64,000 nucleotides of DNA from NCBI RefSeq assembly GCF_022134585.1, contig NZ_JAKNCT010000001.1, positions 124,001 to 188,000 of the forward strand, written 5' to 3'. Shown one piece after another: positions 26,119 through 34,385 of the stretch. The translations under genes were made by a program, and so were the position numbers. This DNA is from Mesosutterella porci. Its GTDB lineage: Bacteria; Pseudomonadota; Gammaproteobacteria; Burkholderiales; Burkholderiaceae_F. The notes below the pieces were generated by a model, which saw nothing but the letters and a program-made list of their open reading frames with translations, did not search any database and had not been told where the DNA came from. The stretch's first letter is position 1; the number at the start of each line of letters is the position of its first letter.

Positions 26119-27267
26119 ATGAAACTCGCGAAACTATTTCTCGCCGCCGCAGCAGCGGCCGCGGCGAGCGCTCCGGCCGCAGCTGCGAGCGTCACGGTCT
26201 ACGGCGTCATCGATCTCGGCGTGGGCGTCGCCCACACCTCGGGCTCCAACGCGGACGGCAGCCGCGTCGACTCGAGCACAGCCACGTCGCTCAACAGCGG
26301 CATGCGCAACAGCTCCCGCATCGGCTTTAAAGGCACCGAGGAGATCGGCGACTACAAGGTGGGCTTCATCCTCGAAAACCAGTTCAAGGCGGACGACGGG
26401 ACGCTACAGACCTCCGGGACGCTCTGGGAGCGCGAGGCCTCGCTCTCGGTGGCCGGCCCCTTCGGCAAGGTGAGCGCCGGGCACCTGGGGCTGCTCAAAG
26501 GCGTGGTGGGCTCCACCTCGCTCATGAACTCTTACCGCGTGAACCCCTTCGGCTCCAACCTGAGCAAGTTCGCCGGCGGCTACAAGGCCTACACGACCGG
26601 CACGGCCTGGTACGCGGACAACGCGATCGTCTACTCGACCCCGAAAATGGGCGGGCTCGACCTCCACTTCCAGTACTCCAACGCCTATTCGGGTCAGGAA
26701 GGCGCCACGTACAACAACAAGGCGCGCTACTTCGCGGCGGCCGCCCGCTACATGTCCGGCCTGCTCTTCCTGCAGGCGATCGCCGACACGACGAACCTGG
26801 GAAGCGAGGCGGGCGGAGCCTCGATCGCCCAGACCGACCGGGTGAGCCGCGACCCGATGTCGCTCAACGTCTCGGCCGCCTATGACTTCGGCGTCGTCAA
26901 GCCCTATCTCATCGCCGAAGTCTTCAAAGACAGCACGCTCAATTCCGTGGGCGGCTGGATCGCAGCGAAAAGCGGCAAAGGCTATGACGGCGCGGGCGGC
27001 ACCTTCGTGCTGCAGTTCCCGGCCTTCGGCGGAAAGGCGAAAATCGGCGGCGGATTCATGAAGGCGGAGCTCTCCGAGTCGACGCCGAATCTTAAAAAGA
27101 GCGACATCCGCCGCTGGGGCGTGAGTGCGGGCTTTGACTACGTGCTCACGAAGAGGACCCACCTCTACACGAACGCGGGCTACGTGGACCAGAAGGAAGA
27201 GGTCTCAAACGGCACGAACCGCAGGCACGGCGCGGAGTTCGTGGTGGGCACGGTGCACTACTTCTAA
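26119..27267 (+). CDS. Gram-negative trimeric porin
   Basis: The product is 382 residues with a signal peptide (to about residue 23) and starts its barrel with SVTVYGVIDLGVGVAHTS. It ends with phenylalanine (VVGTVHYF), the outer-membrane assembly signature. The sequence pattern, including SRIGFKGTEEIGDYKVGFIL and a likely loop 3 region, is that of Burkholderiales general porins. It allows diffusion of small solutes through the outer membrane. A second intact porin lies at 49598-50716 and a fragment at 32600-32745. GGAGAG precedes the ATG. Confidence 0.93.
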   Translation: MKLAKLFLAAAAAAAASAPAAAASVTVYGVIDLGVGVAHTSGSNADGSRVDSSTATSLNSGMRNSSRIGFKGTEEIGDYKVGFILENQFKADDGTLQTSGTLWEREASLSVAGPFGKVSAGHLGLLKGVVGSTSLMNSYRVNPFGSNLSKFAGGYKAYTTGTAWYADNAIVYSTPKMGGLDLHFQYSNAYSGQEGATYNNKARYFAAAARYMSGLLFLQAIADTTNLGSEAGGASIAQTDRVSRDPMSLNVSAAYDFGVVKPYLIAEVFKDSTLNSVGGWIAAKSGKGYDGAGGTFVLQFPAFGGKAKIGGGFMKAELSESTPNLKKSDIRRWGVSAGFDYVLTKRTHLYTNAGYVDQKEEVSNGTNRRHGAEFVVGTVHYF

Positions 27268-27462
27268 GGCGCCGTCCGAGGGCTCGGAGGAAGGGAACAG
27301 CCGGAAAGCCGGCCTTCCCGTCCGCCGGCGCCCTTCCCGCCCCGCCTCCTCGAGGGGCGGGCGGAAAAGCTCCCCTTCCTCCCGCCGATGCGCTATGTTT
27401 GATTCAGCGCCGCAGGCAATGCGCCCCCGCATTTCCTCACGGGCATCGGGGAGGGAGCTCTC

Positions 27463-27720
27463 ATGAAATGCTTCAATCTATTCTTTGATGCAGCCGCCGT
27501 CGTGTTCCTCACACTCTTCAACCGCTTCGTGCTGCATGACATCATCGCGCGCGACGGTCTGCTGCGCTATGTGCCGCCCGACTGGGTCTCGGGCTCCAGG
27601 GGCTTTGTGATCGCGGTGCTGGGCGGCATCGCATTCATCGTCGTGAACGGCGCGGCCTTCTGCTGGGCAAGGCGCGAGCTGCGGGCCCGCGGCGGGCGCT
27701 TCTCGCGGCTTCTCGGCTGA
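27463..27720 (+). CDS. Small two-helix membrane protein, unknown
   Basis: An 85-residue product with hydrophobic segments at about residues 8-26 and 48-67 and an Arg-rich C-terminus (ARRELRARGGRFSRLLG), consistent with both ends in the cytoplasm. GGGAG precedes the ATG at a suitable distance. No family is recognised. The gene lies between porin and peroxiredoxin. Confidence 0.6.
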   Translation: MKCFNLFFDAAAVVFLTLFNRFVLHDIIARDGLLRYVPPDWVSGSRGFVIAVLGGIAFIVVNGAAFCWARRELRARGGRFSRLLG

Positions 27721-27744
27721 AAAAAGGTGCGGGGCGCCTGCCCC

Positions 27745-28188
27745 TCAGGCCCCCTTGACGGCCTCAAGCACCTGCGCGGCGTGCCCCGCGGCCTTCACCT
27801 TCCTCCATTCAAAAACAATCTTCCCGTCCTTCCCGATCACGAAAGTGCTTCGCACGACCCCCTGCACTTTCCGGCCGTACATATTCTTTTCATGGATGAC
27901 ATCGAACTGCCGGCAGACCTTTTCCTCCGGGTCCGACAGCAGCGTGATCCCGAGCCCGTAGCGGCAGATGAAGTTCTGGTGGCTCTTCTGGGAGTCCCGC
28001 GAGACGCCCGCCACCGTGTAGCCCAACTTCCGGAACTCCCCGGCAAGCTCCGTGAACTCGCGCGCCTCCGTCGTGCAGCCGCTCGTGCTGTCCTTCGGAT
28101 AGAAATACAGCACCAGGGGAAGGTGCTCTGAAGCCTTGAACTCGGCTCCATCCGAGTCCGGCAGCGTGAAATTGGTGTTCTCCGTCAT
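27745..28188 (-). CDS. bcp: Thioredoxin-dependent peroxiredoxin (Bcp/PrxQ type)
   Basis: The product is 147 residues. The peroxidatic motif is YFYPKDSTSGCTTEAREF, with the Thr/Ser and Cys expected for AhpC-TSA proteins; there is no second cysteine at the usual CP+5 position, so it is a 1-Cys or atypical form. VSRDSQKSHQNF and the C-terminal strand STFVIGKDGKIVFEW fit. It reduces hydroperoxides in the cytoplasm. A strong AGGAGG precedes the ATG. Confidence 0.9.
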   Translation of the reverse strand: MTENTNFTLPDSDGAEFKASEHLPLVLYFYPKDSTSGCTTEAREFTELAGEFRKLGYTVAGVSRDSQKSHQNFICRYGLGITLLSDPEEKVCRQFDVIHEKNMYGRKVQGVVRSTFVIGKDGKIVFEWRKVKAAGHAAQVLEAVKGA

Positions 28189-28230
28189 AGCCTCCTCCGG
28201 CCTTGTGGTTTCGATGACTCCAGTTTATCC

Positions 28231-29181
28231 TCAGGCGACCCAGCGGTATTCCTTTGCGGTGTGCTCCATCATGCGGTTCACCCGGGCCTCGAGCCAGTCG
28301 AGAAAATAGCGCACGCGCCGCTTCCTGTAGGCGTTTCCCGGCGCGAAGAGACAAAGCATGCGCGGGGGGCGGCTCCAGCCGCGCATCACGGGCCGGATCT
28401 GTCCGTCATGCAGCCCCTCGATCGCGAAATAAAAGGCGAGGTCAGGGATGATCCCGCCGCCCAGCACCATGGCGTCCCTCGCGTTGATCTGGCTGTTGAA
28501 AGTCATCGAGCGCTTCCACTCGAGCTTTTCGGCCACAGAGCCGTGCGTGAGGTAGGTGACGGAGCGGCGGTTGGGCATGTTGAGCAGCACCCCGAGGTGC
28601 TGCGCGCAGGCCGAAGGGCTCTCGGGCTCGCCGAAGCGCTGCAGATAAAGGGGCGAGGCGCAGGCAATGAAGGGCATCTCGCCGCACTCCCGAACGACCA
28701 TGCCGGGAGGCAGCTCCTCGGTCGGCATGTAGGTCATCACGACGTCGTTGCCCGAGGCGGCCGAGAGCACGTCCATCACTCCGGTCGTCATCTCGTGCAG
28801 CTCGAGCACGATGTCCGGATTCGACATCTGGAATTCGACGAGCGCGGGGGTGAGGAAGACCTGGCGGAAGCCCGCGGTGGAGGAGACGCGGATGCGGCCC
28901 GCAAGCTTGTCCACGTCGTCCTCGAGCTCGGCGAGCATGTCCTGGTTGAGCTTCGTGATCCCGGAGGCGTAGCGGTAGAAGATCTCCCCTTCCTTCGTAA
29001 GCCTCATCGGCCGCGTCTGCCGGTTGAAAAGCGGCACCCCGACGTCATGCTCGAGTTGCCGGATCGTTCGGAACGCGTTGCTCGGCTCCACCCCGAGCTC
29101 GAAGCTCGCCCGCTTCACACTCATGAAGTTCACCGTCTCGCAGAAAATCTTCAGGTTTTCAATGTTTTCATATTTTTTCAT
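28231..29181 (-). CDS. LysR-type regulator divergent from aspartase
   Basis: The product is 316 residues. The HTH region reads MSVKRASFELGVEPSNAFRT and is followed by LEHDVGVPLFNRQTRPMRLT. The effector domain begins near residue 90 (GRIRVSSTAGFRQVFLTPAL). The 183 bases shared with the aspartase gene are AT-rich and contain TATACAGAATATG-like sequence suited to LysR binding. It is the likely regulator of aspA. Confidence 0.87.
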   Translation of the reverse strand: MKKYENIENLKIFCETVNFMSVKRASFELGVEPSNAFRTIRQLEHDVGVPLFNRQTRPMRLTKEGEIFYRYASGITKLNQDMLAELEDDVDKLAGRIRVSSTAGFRQVFLTPALVEFQMSNPDIVLELHEMTTGVMDVLSAASGNDVVMTYMPTEELPPGMVVRECGEMPFIACASPLYLQRFGEPESPSACAQHLGVLLNMPNRRSVTYLTHGSVAEKLEWKRSMTFNSQINARDAMVLGGGIIPDLAFYFAIEGLHDGQIRPVMRGWSRPPRMLCLFAPGNAYRKRRVRYFLDWLEARVNRMMEHTAKEYRWVA

Positions 29182-29364
29182 TTAGTGATCAATTTTGATT
29201 TATTAATGGCTTAATTTACCCTTTACTAAACCATGTTTGATATACAGAATATGTCCTAGGCGATAAGGATTAGGCCGGTTCGGATAGTCCCGCCTGAAAA
29301 TCTATATCACGGACGGCTCTCCGCGCTGCGGCGCGCAGGCCATCAGTTTTAAGGAGATGAAGAA

Positions 29365-30765
29365 ATGTCTCGTATCGAACACGATTTCCTTGGCGACCTT
29401 GAAATCCCGGACAATGTCTACTACGGCGTGCAGTCGCTGCGCGGCAAGGAGAACTTCCACATCACCGAGCACTCCATGCGCGAGGACAAGTACTTCATCG
29501 AGGCCTTCGCCCAGGTGAAGAAGGCCGCCGCCCGCACGAACAAGGAGCTGGGCACGATTCCGGCCAACGTCGCCGACGCCCTCATCTCCGCCTGCGACGA
29601 TCTTCTCGCAGGCAAGTACCACGACCAGTTCGTGACCGACTGGCTGCAGGGCGGCGCGGGCACCTCCACCAACATGAACACGAACGAGGTGATCTGCAAC
29701 ATCGCCTGCGAGAAGCTGGGGCTGCCCAAGGGCTCCCAGAAGCAGGTCTCGCCCAACGACCACGCGAACTTCGGCCAGTCCACGAACGACACCTATCCGA
29801 CCGCGCTGCACCTCGCGATGTACCTGCGCTCCGAGGATCTGCTGAAGGCCCTGGAGCAGCTGCGCGACTCCTTCTACAAGAAGGCTGATGAATTCAAAAA
29901 CGTGCTCAAGATGGGCCGCACCCACCTGCAGGACGCCGTCCCGATGTCGATGGGCCAGGAGTTCCACGGCTGGGGTCGCACGATCGAGGACGAGATCGAG
30001 ACGATCAAGGACGCCCAGAAGCATCTGCGCGTGATCAACCTGGGCGGCACCGCCATCGGCACCACCGTCACCTGCCATCCGGACTATCCGGCGAAGGCCG
30101 TGAAGTACCTCTCCGAGCAGACCGGCATTGACTTCCACAACAGCACGGACCTCATCGCCGCCACCTCCGACTGCGGCGCCTACGTCGCGATTTCCTCGGC
30201 CCTGAAGAGCCTCGCCGTGAAGCTCACGAAGGTCTGCAACGACATCCGGCTGCTCGCCTCGGGTCCCCGCACGGGTCTGTCCGAAATCAACCTGCCGATG
30301 CGCCAGCCCGGCTCCTCGATCATGCCGGGCAAGGTGAACCCGGTGATCCCGGAAGTGACCAACCAGGCCTGCTTCCTCGCGATCGGCCTTGACACCACCG
30401 TGATGCTCGCCGCCTCCGCCGGCCAGCTCGAGCTCAACGTGATGGAGCCGGTGATCTCGTTTGCGGTCTTCACCTCGATGAAGGTCCTCACGAACGCCAT
30501 GATCACGCTGCGCGAGAAGTGCGTTGACGGCATCACCGCGAACGCCGAGCACACGAAGGACCTCGTCATGAACTCCCTCGGAATCGTGACGCTGCTCAAG
30601 CCCCACTTCGGCTACATGCTGTGCGCCGAGATGGCGAAGGAAGGCTACCTGCAGCACAAGTCTCTGCACCAGATCGTGGTTGAAGAGCGTAAGCTGATGA
30701 GCGAGGAAAAGTGGAACGAAGTGTTCTCCTTCCAGAACCTCATCGCTCCGAAGTTCGAGATGTAA
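29365..30765 (+). CDS. aspA: Aspartate ammonia-lyase
   Basis: The product is 466 residues, the usual length. It begins RIEHDFLGDLEIPDNVYYGV and carries GAGTSTNMNTNEV, the TSxxMPxKxN-type loop as GSSIMPGKVNPVIPE, and a MGRTHLQDAVPM block, all hallmarks of aspartase in the fumarase/aspartase family. It converts L-aspartate to fumarate and ammonia, supplying fumarate as an electron acceptor. AAGGAG lies nine bases before the ATG. Biased codon use suggests high expression. Two terminators follow. Confidence 0.94.
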   Translation: MSRIEHDFLGDLEIPDNVYYGVQSLRGKENFHITEHSMREDKYFIEAFAQVKKAAARTNKELGTIPANVADALISACDDLLAGKYHDQFVTDWLQGGAGTSTNMNTNEVICNIACEKLGLPKGSQKQVSPNDHANFGQSTNDTYPTALHLAMYLRSEDLLKALEQLRDSFYKKADEFKNVLKMGRTHLQDAVPMSMGQEFHGWGRTIEDEIETIKDAQKHLRVINLGGTAIGTTVTCHPDYPAKAVKYLSEQTGIDFHNSTDLIAATSDCGAYVAISSALKSLAVKLTKVCNDIRLLASGPRTGLSEINLPMRQPGSSIMPGKVNPVIPEVTNQACFLAIGLDTTVMLAASAGQLELNVMEPVISFAVFTSMKVLTNAMITLREKCVDGITANAEHTKDLVMNSLGIVTLLKPHFGYMLCAEMAKEGYLQHKSLHQIVVEERKLMSEEKWNEVFSFQNLIAPKFEM

Positions 30766-30815
30766 CTTCGGCGGCGGGGAGCCCTGAAGAAGGCCTGAAA
30801 AAGGCCTTCAGGCTC

Positions 30816-30857
30816 CGGCCGGAGGGCGGAAGGGTCCGCCCCTCCGGCCTCGCTTTT
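30816..30857 (+). terminator. Terminator after aspA
   Basis: GGCCGGAGGGCGGA and TCCGCCCCTCCGGCC form a long near-perfect stem followed by a run of five T. Confidence 0.85.
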
Positions 30858-30868
30858 TGGCTGGATCA

Positions 30869-30907
30869 GGCGCAGTCCGCTTTTCCAAGGGGACTGCGCT
30901 TTTTTAT
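30869..30907 (+). terminator. Second terminator, just before the racemase gene
   Basis: GCGCAGTCC and GGACTGCGC form a perfect nine-base stem with a 12-base loop and then six T. It ends about 17 bases before the racemase start, so it can act either as a back-up terminator for aspA or as an attenuator in the racemase leader. Confidence 0.8.
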
Positions 30908-30923
30908 AAGGAATCAGCTCACG

Positions 30924-32039
30924 ATGAACACACTGAAGATTGGCGTTGTGGCGGGAATCCTGCCCGCCAGGGCGTATGAATTCACTTCCGCGGTCGAGGA
31001 AGTCTCCCGCGAGACGGGACGCGAGGCCGAAATCCTGCATGACTGGGAGGCCCTGCGGACGGACGGAGATGACGAACTCACGAGACTGCGCGACGAGAAG
31101 ATGCTCGCCTGCGACTCCGCGCTGCGGCTCCAGGCTAAGGGCGCCGACGTGATCGTGATCCCGAGCGCCCGCGTCTCCGGGTACCTCGAGGAGCTGCAGG
31201 CCGAGCTCACCACGCCGGTGGTCGCCCTCGGGCCCGAGGACTGCCCGGACTGCGCCGCGAAGAAGCTCTTCGAGTCCGCTCCCAAGCCTGTCGCCCGCGG
31301 CTTCAGGCTGGGCCTGATCGGCGGGCTCGGGCCCGCGGCCACCGTGGACCTCTTCAACAAGATCGTGAAGGCAACGCCCGCGAAGACCGACCAGGAGCAC
31401 TTCAAGCTCATGATCGACGAGGATCCGCAGGTTCCTGACCGCACGGCCTGCCTGCTCGCCGGCGGCACCGATCCGACGATCGCCCTCTACCACACCGCGA
31501 AGCGCCTGCAGGACAACGGGTGCGACGCAATCATCATCCCCTGCAACACGGCTCACGCCTTCCTGCCCTATATCAGGCGGCGCATCCGCGTGCCCTTCAT
31601 CGACATGCAGGTGGCGGCGCTCGAAGACATTCAGAAGCGCTTCAAGGAGCCCCGCATCGGGCTGCTTGCCACCTCCGGCACCGTGAAGACCGGCATCTAC
31701 TCGAAGAAGGCTGAAAAGATGAGACTGCCGCTTTTCGTCCCCGACGAGGAGAATCAAAAGCTCGTGATGTCGGCGATCTATGGCCCGAAAGGAGCCAAGG
31801 CGGGCTACACCGAGGGCGAATGCCGCGATCAGCTGCTGGCGGCTGCCGAGTACATGGTCCGCGAGAAGGGCTGCAACGTGCTCATTCTCGGCTGCACGGA
31901 GCTGCCGCTGATTCTGGACGAGACCGACGCCTTCCCGATTGCCGGGACCACGGTCGCGATAGTCGACCCGACCGCAGTGCTCGCTCGCAAAGTCGCCAAG
32001 CTCGCGATGGACGAGAACGCGAAGCGCGGGGCGAGGTAA
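30924..32039 (+). CDS. Aspartate/glutamate racemase family protein with extra N-terminal domain
   Basis: The product is 371 residues against about 230 for a single racemase domain. Residues 1-115 look like a degenerate racemase half (IGVVAGILPARAYEF ... ADVIVIPSARVS) without catalytic cysteine. The C-terminal domain is complete: LGLIGGLGPAATVDLF, IIPCNTAHAF with the first cysteine, and LILGCTELPLIL with the second. It would interconvert L- and D-aspartate. AAGGAA precedes the ATG at 30924. Its position after aspA suggests use of D-aspartate as a fumarate source. Confidence 0.82.
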   Translation: MNTLKIGVVAGILPARAYEFTSAVEEVSRETGREAEILHDWEALRTDGDDELTRLRDEKMLACDSALRLQAKGADVIVIPSARVSGYLEELQAELTTPVVALGPEDCPDCAAKKLFESAPKPVARGFRLGLIGGLGPAATVDLFNKIVKATPAKTDQEHFKLMIDEDPQVPDRTACLLAGGTDPTIALYHTAKRLQDNGCDAIIIPCNTAHAFLPYIRRRIRVPFIDMQVAALEDIQKRFKEPRIGLLATSGTVKTGIYSKKAEKMRLPLFVPDEENQKLVMSAIYGPKGAKAGYTEGECRDQLLAAAEYMVREKGCNVLILGCTELPLILDETDAFPIAGTTVAIVDPTAVLARKVAKLAMDENAKRGAR

Positions 32040-32095
32040 TCGGCTCCGCATAAGCGCCTCCTCAGGCGCTTCGGGCCCCGGGACTCGGGGCTCGC

Positions 32096-32130
32096 ACCCC
32101 GCGGGAGCTTTCCCCGCGGGGATTTTTTTG
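32096..32130 (+). terminator. Terminator after the racemase gene
   Basis: CCCCGCGG and CCGCGGGG pair around a short loop and are followed by seven T. Confidence 0.85.
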
Positions 32131-32216
32131 CTTTTCTCACGGCCGCCCCCAACCGGCCGCGCACTCCTTCCTTTTTAATCGAATTGTTTCCGCTTTGTAT
32201 CCCGCAGAACACTCCG

Positions 32217-32406
32217 TAGCACTTTTAAACCCTTGATTCCATACTGCTCCGGTAAAGTTCTTTCCGTGCGATGGGACAGCGCACGGTGCTTTCCCACCGG
32301 CCCTGCCGCCTACAGGGCCCAGGCGCATGAGGCAATCTCTCCTTTGGATATGGTCGGTATAGACCTGACTTTAAGCGTGGCATGAAGCTTGCCACGCTAT
32401 TTTTTG
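32217..32406 (+). ncRNA. Putative structured RNA, copy A
   Basis: About 190 bases that recur almost unchanged at 32820-33010. Visible pairings are CCGGTAAAG with CTTTCCCACCGG enclosing CCGTGCG/CGCACGG, then GGCCCTG/CAGGGCC, GGTC/GACC, and a final perfect stem AGCGTGGCA/TGCCACGCT followed by T5-T6, a textbook intrinsic terminator. No plausible reading frame or ribosome site is present. The similarity extends some 35 bases upstream, including TTGTTTC, which may be promoter. I do not recognise a known RNA family. Confidence 0.6.
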
Positions 32407-32510
32407 TCTCCTTTCTGCCCGCGCAGAATCCGCGGCGACAGGAAGGCTGCGCTTCCCCAGTAAAACCGCGGACTGCGGCGCTCCCGGCACGAACAGATGC
32501 TTTCGTTTGC

Positions 32511-32542
32511 AAAAAACGCTTCCCCGGGGAAAAGGAGAAGCG
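32511..32542 (-). terminator. Terminator of the porin remnant
   Basis: On the minus strand CGCTTC and GAAGCG pair around a GC-rich loop and are followed by six T, 58 bases after the porin fragment's stop. Confidence 0.7.
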
Positions 32543-32599
32543 CTGAAATAAGGGGACAGAGACAGGCGCGAGCGTCACAAAAGGCGAGATTGAGTTCGG

Positions 32600-32745
32600 T
32601 CAGAAATTGTGGTGCAGGCCCACGATCACCTCGTTCGTGCTCGGATTATCGTAACGATGGCCGCTCGAGCTCGTGAGGCAGGAGCTGTAACGGTTACCTC
32701 CCGCCACGGCGCAGATCGTCGTTCGCTTTGAGAGCGGGAATCCCA
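32600..32745 (-). pseudogene. C-terminal fragment of a porin
   Basis: The minus-strand frame reads GFPLSKRTTICAVAGGNRYS and later PSTNEVIVGLHHNF before the stop at 32600. This is the last two beta-strands and terminal phenylalanine of a Burkholderiales porin, matching the ends of the two intact porins in style. About 330 upstream residues are missing, and sequence identity is lost near 32745. A terminator for the minus strand still follows. Confidence 0.75.
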
Positions 32746-32819
32746 GGTGGCCGCGGCCTTCCCGCTCAAACCCCGGTTCCCAATGATTTGTTTCTACGTC
32801 GTATCTGGGAAAACACTTG

Positions 32820-33010
32820 GTAGCACTTTTAAACCCCTGATTTCAGGCTGCTCCGGTAAAGTTCTTTCCGTGCGATGGGACAGCACGCGGTGCTTTTCCA
32901 CCGGTCCTGCCGCCGACAGGGCCCAGGCGCATGAGGCAATCTCTCCTTTGGATATGGTCGGTATAGACCTAATTTTAAGCGTGGCATGAAGTTTGCCACG
33001 CTATTTTTTT
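32820..33010 (+). ncRNA. Putative structured RNA, copy B
   Basis: Second copy of the element at 32217-32406, about 600 bases downstream in the same direction. Differences keep the pairing: GGCCCTG becomes GGTCCTG opposite the same arm (G-U instead of G-C), the terminator loop changes AAGCT to AAGTT, and the terminator has seven T. The hairpin below the first stem is CGTGC/GCACG. Such substitution pattern supports a transcribed, folded RNA rather than a coding sequence. Confidence 0.6.
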
Positions 33011-33072
33011 GTTTCCCAACGCGTTTTTATATTTATTTCTCAAATTCCTTCGGGTGCACTCCCCTTCCTGCT

Positions 33073-33466
33073 TCAGAAGCCGCAGGCCTGAGTGTGCCCG
33101 GCCCATGCCCGGCCGATCCCGAAGCCCTTCTCATCCGGGCTCGTGCAGGGCAAGCACAGGATCCTGTCGGTCTGGATCATCTGCGCCCGGATCGCCGCGG
33201 ACTGACTCCTGCCTGGGCAAACTTCGCGAGAAGCTTGTTCGCGATCTCGGAGCCGCTGCCGTTGATCGTGCTGAGGCTACGAGGCGCCGGGCGGTCACTC
33301 TCGTGCTTGAGAAGCGTGCCGCTGAACTTCACGCCAATCTCGTCCACCAGCTTCCGGTTGGCTCCGTAGGCCTCCCTGCAGAGCATGCACACTTTATCGG
33401 CATGGTTCAGGCCCAGGCGGCCGTCGTTCCGAGAAAGTGCCTGCGGTTGATTTCCTGTGTACCCAT
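33073..33466 (-). pseudogene. Remnant of a TAT-exported flavoprotein (fumarate reductase-like)
   Basis: GGAG precedes an ATG at 33466 that opens a TAT signal (MGTQEINRRHFLGTTAAWA) ending in TGA. Another frame continues with ANRKLVDEIGVKFSGTLLKH and RSLSTINGSGSEIANKLLAK, like the substrate domain of fumarate-reductase-type flavoproteins. A third frame near the end reads SPDEKGFGIGRAWAG before TGA at 33073. The FAD-binding part and most of the protein (normally about 500 residues) are missing. Frameshifts plus large deletions leave a relic of roughly 390 bases. Confidence 0.55.
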
Positions 33467-33608
33467 GCTGTCTCTCCATAACTAACGAGCCACGCTTTCA
33501 CTGAAACAAAGGGGAGATGCCGCGGAAACCCGTCCCGCACAACGCTTTTTGAATGCGGTGCAGCATGCCGCGGAGAGCCGAAAGAAACGCTGAGAGGCTT
33601 TAATGGCA

Positions 33609-33653
33609 GAAAAAAGCGCCGGCTCCTCTTTTCGGAAAAGAGAAGACCGGCGC
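33609..33653 (-). terminator. Terminator of the small exported protein gene
   Basis: Read on the minus strand, GCGCCGG...CCGGCGC forms a long hairpin with CTTTT/AAAAG extensions and ends in six T, about 65 bases after the stop at 33718. Confidence 0.85.
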
Positions 33654-33717
33654 CCTGATTTCCAGTCCCCTGCCCTGAAAGGAGCGGGCGGGCCGCGGCC
33701 TTCAGGGAGTCAGGGAA

Positions 33718-34053
33718 TCAGAGAGCGGACTTGATGGCGCGGCGAGTGGCCTTGGTGGCCGCACGACTGGCGGCGCGCTCGGCAGTCCCGGTCGGGTCCT
33801 GCGCCGCGTCGCGCACTTTCTTCGCCTTCTTCATCGCCTTGCGGGCGGTCTTCGCATCCTGAACCGCGTTCCGTCCGGCAACGCTCTGCTCCACCTTCTC
33901 GCGCGCGGCCTGCTTGGCCTGGCTCTGAGCCTCGGTCTTTGCCGCCTGGACGGCGGCATCGGTCACGGAGCCCACGGCAGACGCGAAGGCGCCCGTGCTG
34001 TAAAGAATCGCGGCCGCCGCGACCGCGGCGGTGCAAATCGTCTGTTTCATCAT
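33718..34053 (-). CDS. Small exported Ala/Lys-rich protein
   Basis: A 111-residue product with a signal peptide (about residues 1-25, ending AFASA). The mature part is almost entirely helical, rich in Ala, Lys, Arg, Gln (QAAREKVEQSVAGRNAVQDA), with no cysteine. It is probably a periplasmic basic helical protein; no family is recognised. It lies downstream of dsbI in the same direction but is separated by 330 bases and by dsbI's terminator. Confidence 0.65.
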   Translation of the reverse strand: MMKQTICTAAVAAAAILYSTGAFASAVGSVTDAAVQAAKTEAQSQAKQAAREKVEQSVAGRNAVQDAKTARKAMKKAKKVRDAAQDPTGTAERAASRAATKATRRAIKSAL

Positions 34054-34317
34054 GGTTTTCTTCTCTATTTCTGCAGAATCCGGGACTCAGACCTCAAGGA
34101 AAGGCCTCCCGGTCCCGCCCGGATCGATTCCGGACGGACCGTCCATTATAGTTTTCGGAATTCAGACAAACGAACCCGAACGGAACCGGAAAACCCTGAA
34201 TTCCCGGAGAAAACGGAAGTCCCCACGATCTGGATGATTTCCTCGGACAGGGCGGCCCCGGCCGGGGCCGGAGAAACCGTCCGCATCAGCAGGTTCTGAG
34301 AGACCGCGGCGGCGGAA

Positions 34318-34361
34318 TGAAAAAAGCCCTCCCCCCGGAAGGAATCCTCCGGGGGAAGGGC
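34318..34361 (-). terminator. Terminator after dsbI
   Basis: The minus strand reads GCCCTTCCCCCGGA / TCCGGGGGGAGGGC followed by six T, 25 bases after the dsbI stop. Confidence 0.85.
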
Positions 34362-34385
34362 CAGCCGCTCTTGGAGAGAGAAGAG

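Noticed and set aside
32137-32328. A minus-strand 63-codon frame over the RNA element
   Set aside because: It has no ribosome site, and copy B does not keep the same frame. The plus-strand stems and terminator explain the conservation.
33718-34053. A histone-like or nucleoid protein, because it is basic and helical
   Set aside because: It has a clear Sec signal peptide, so it should be exported.
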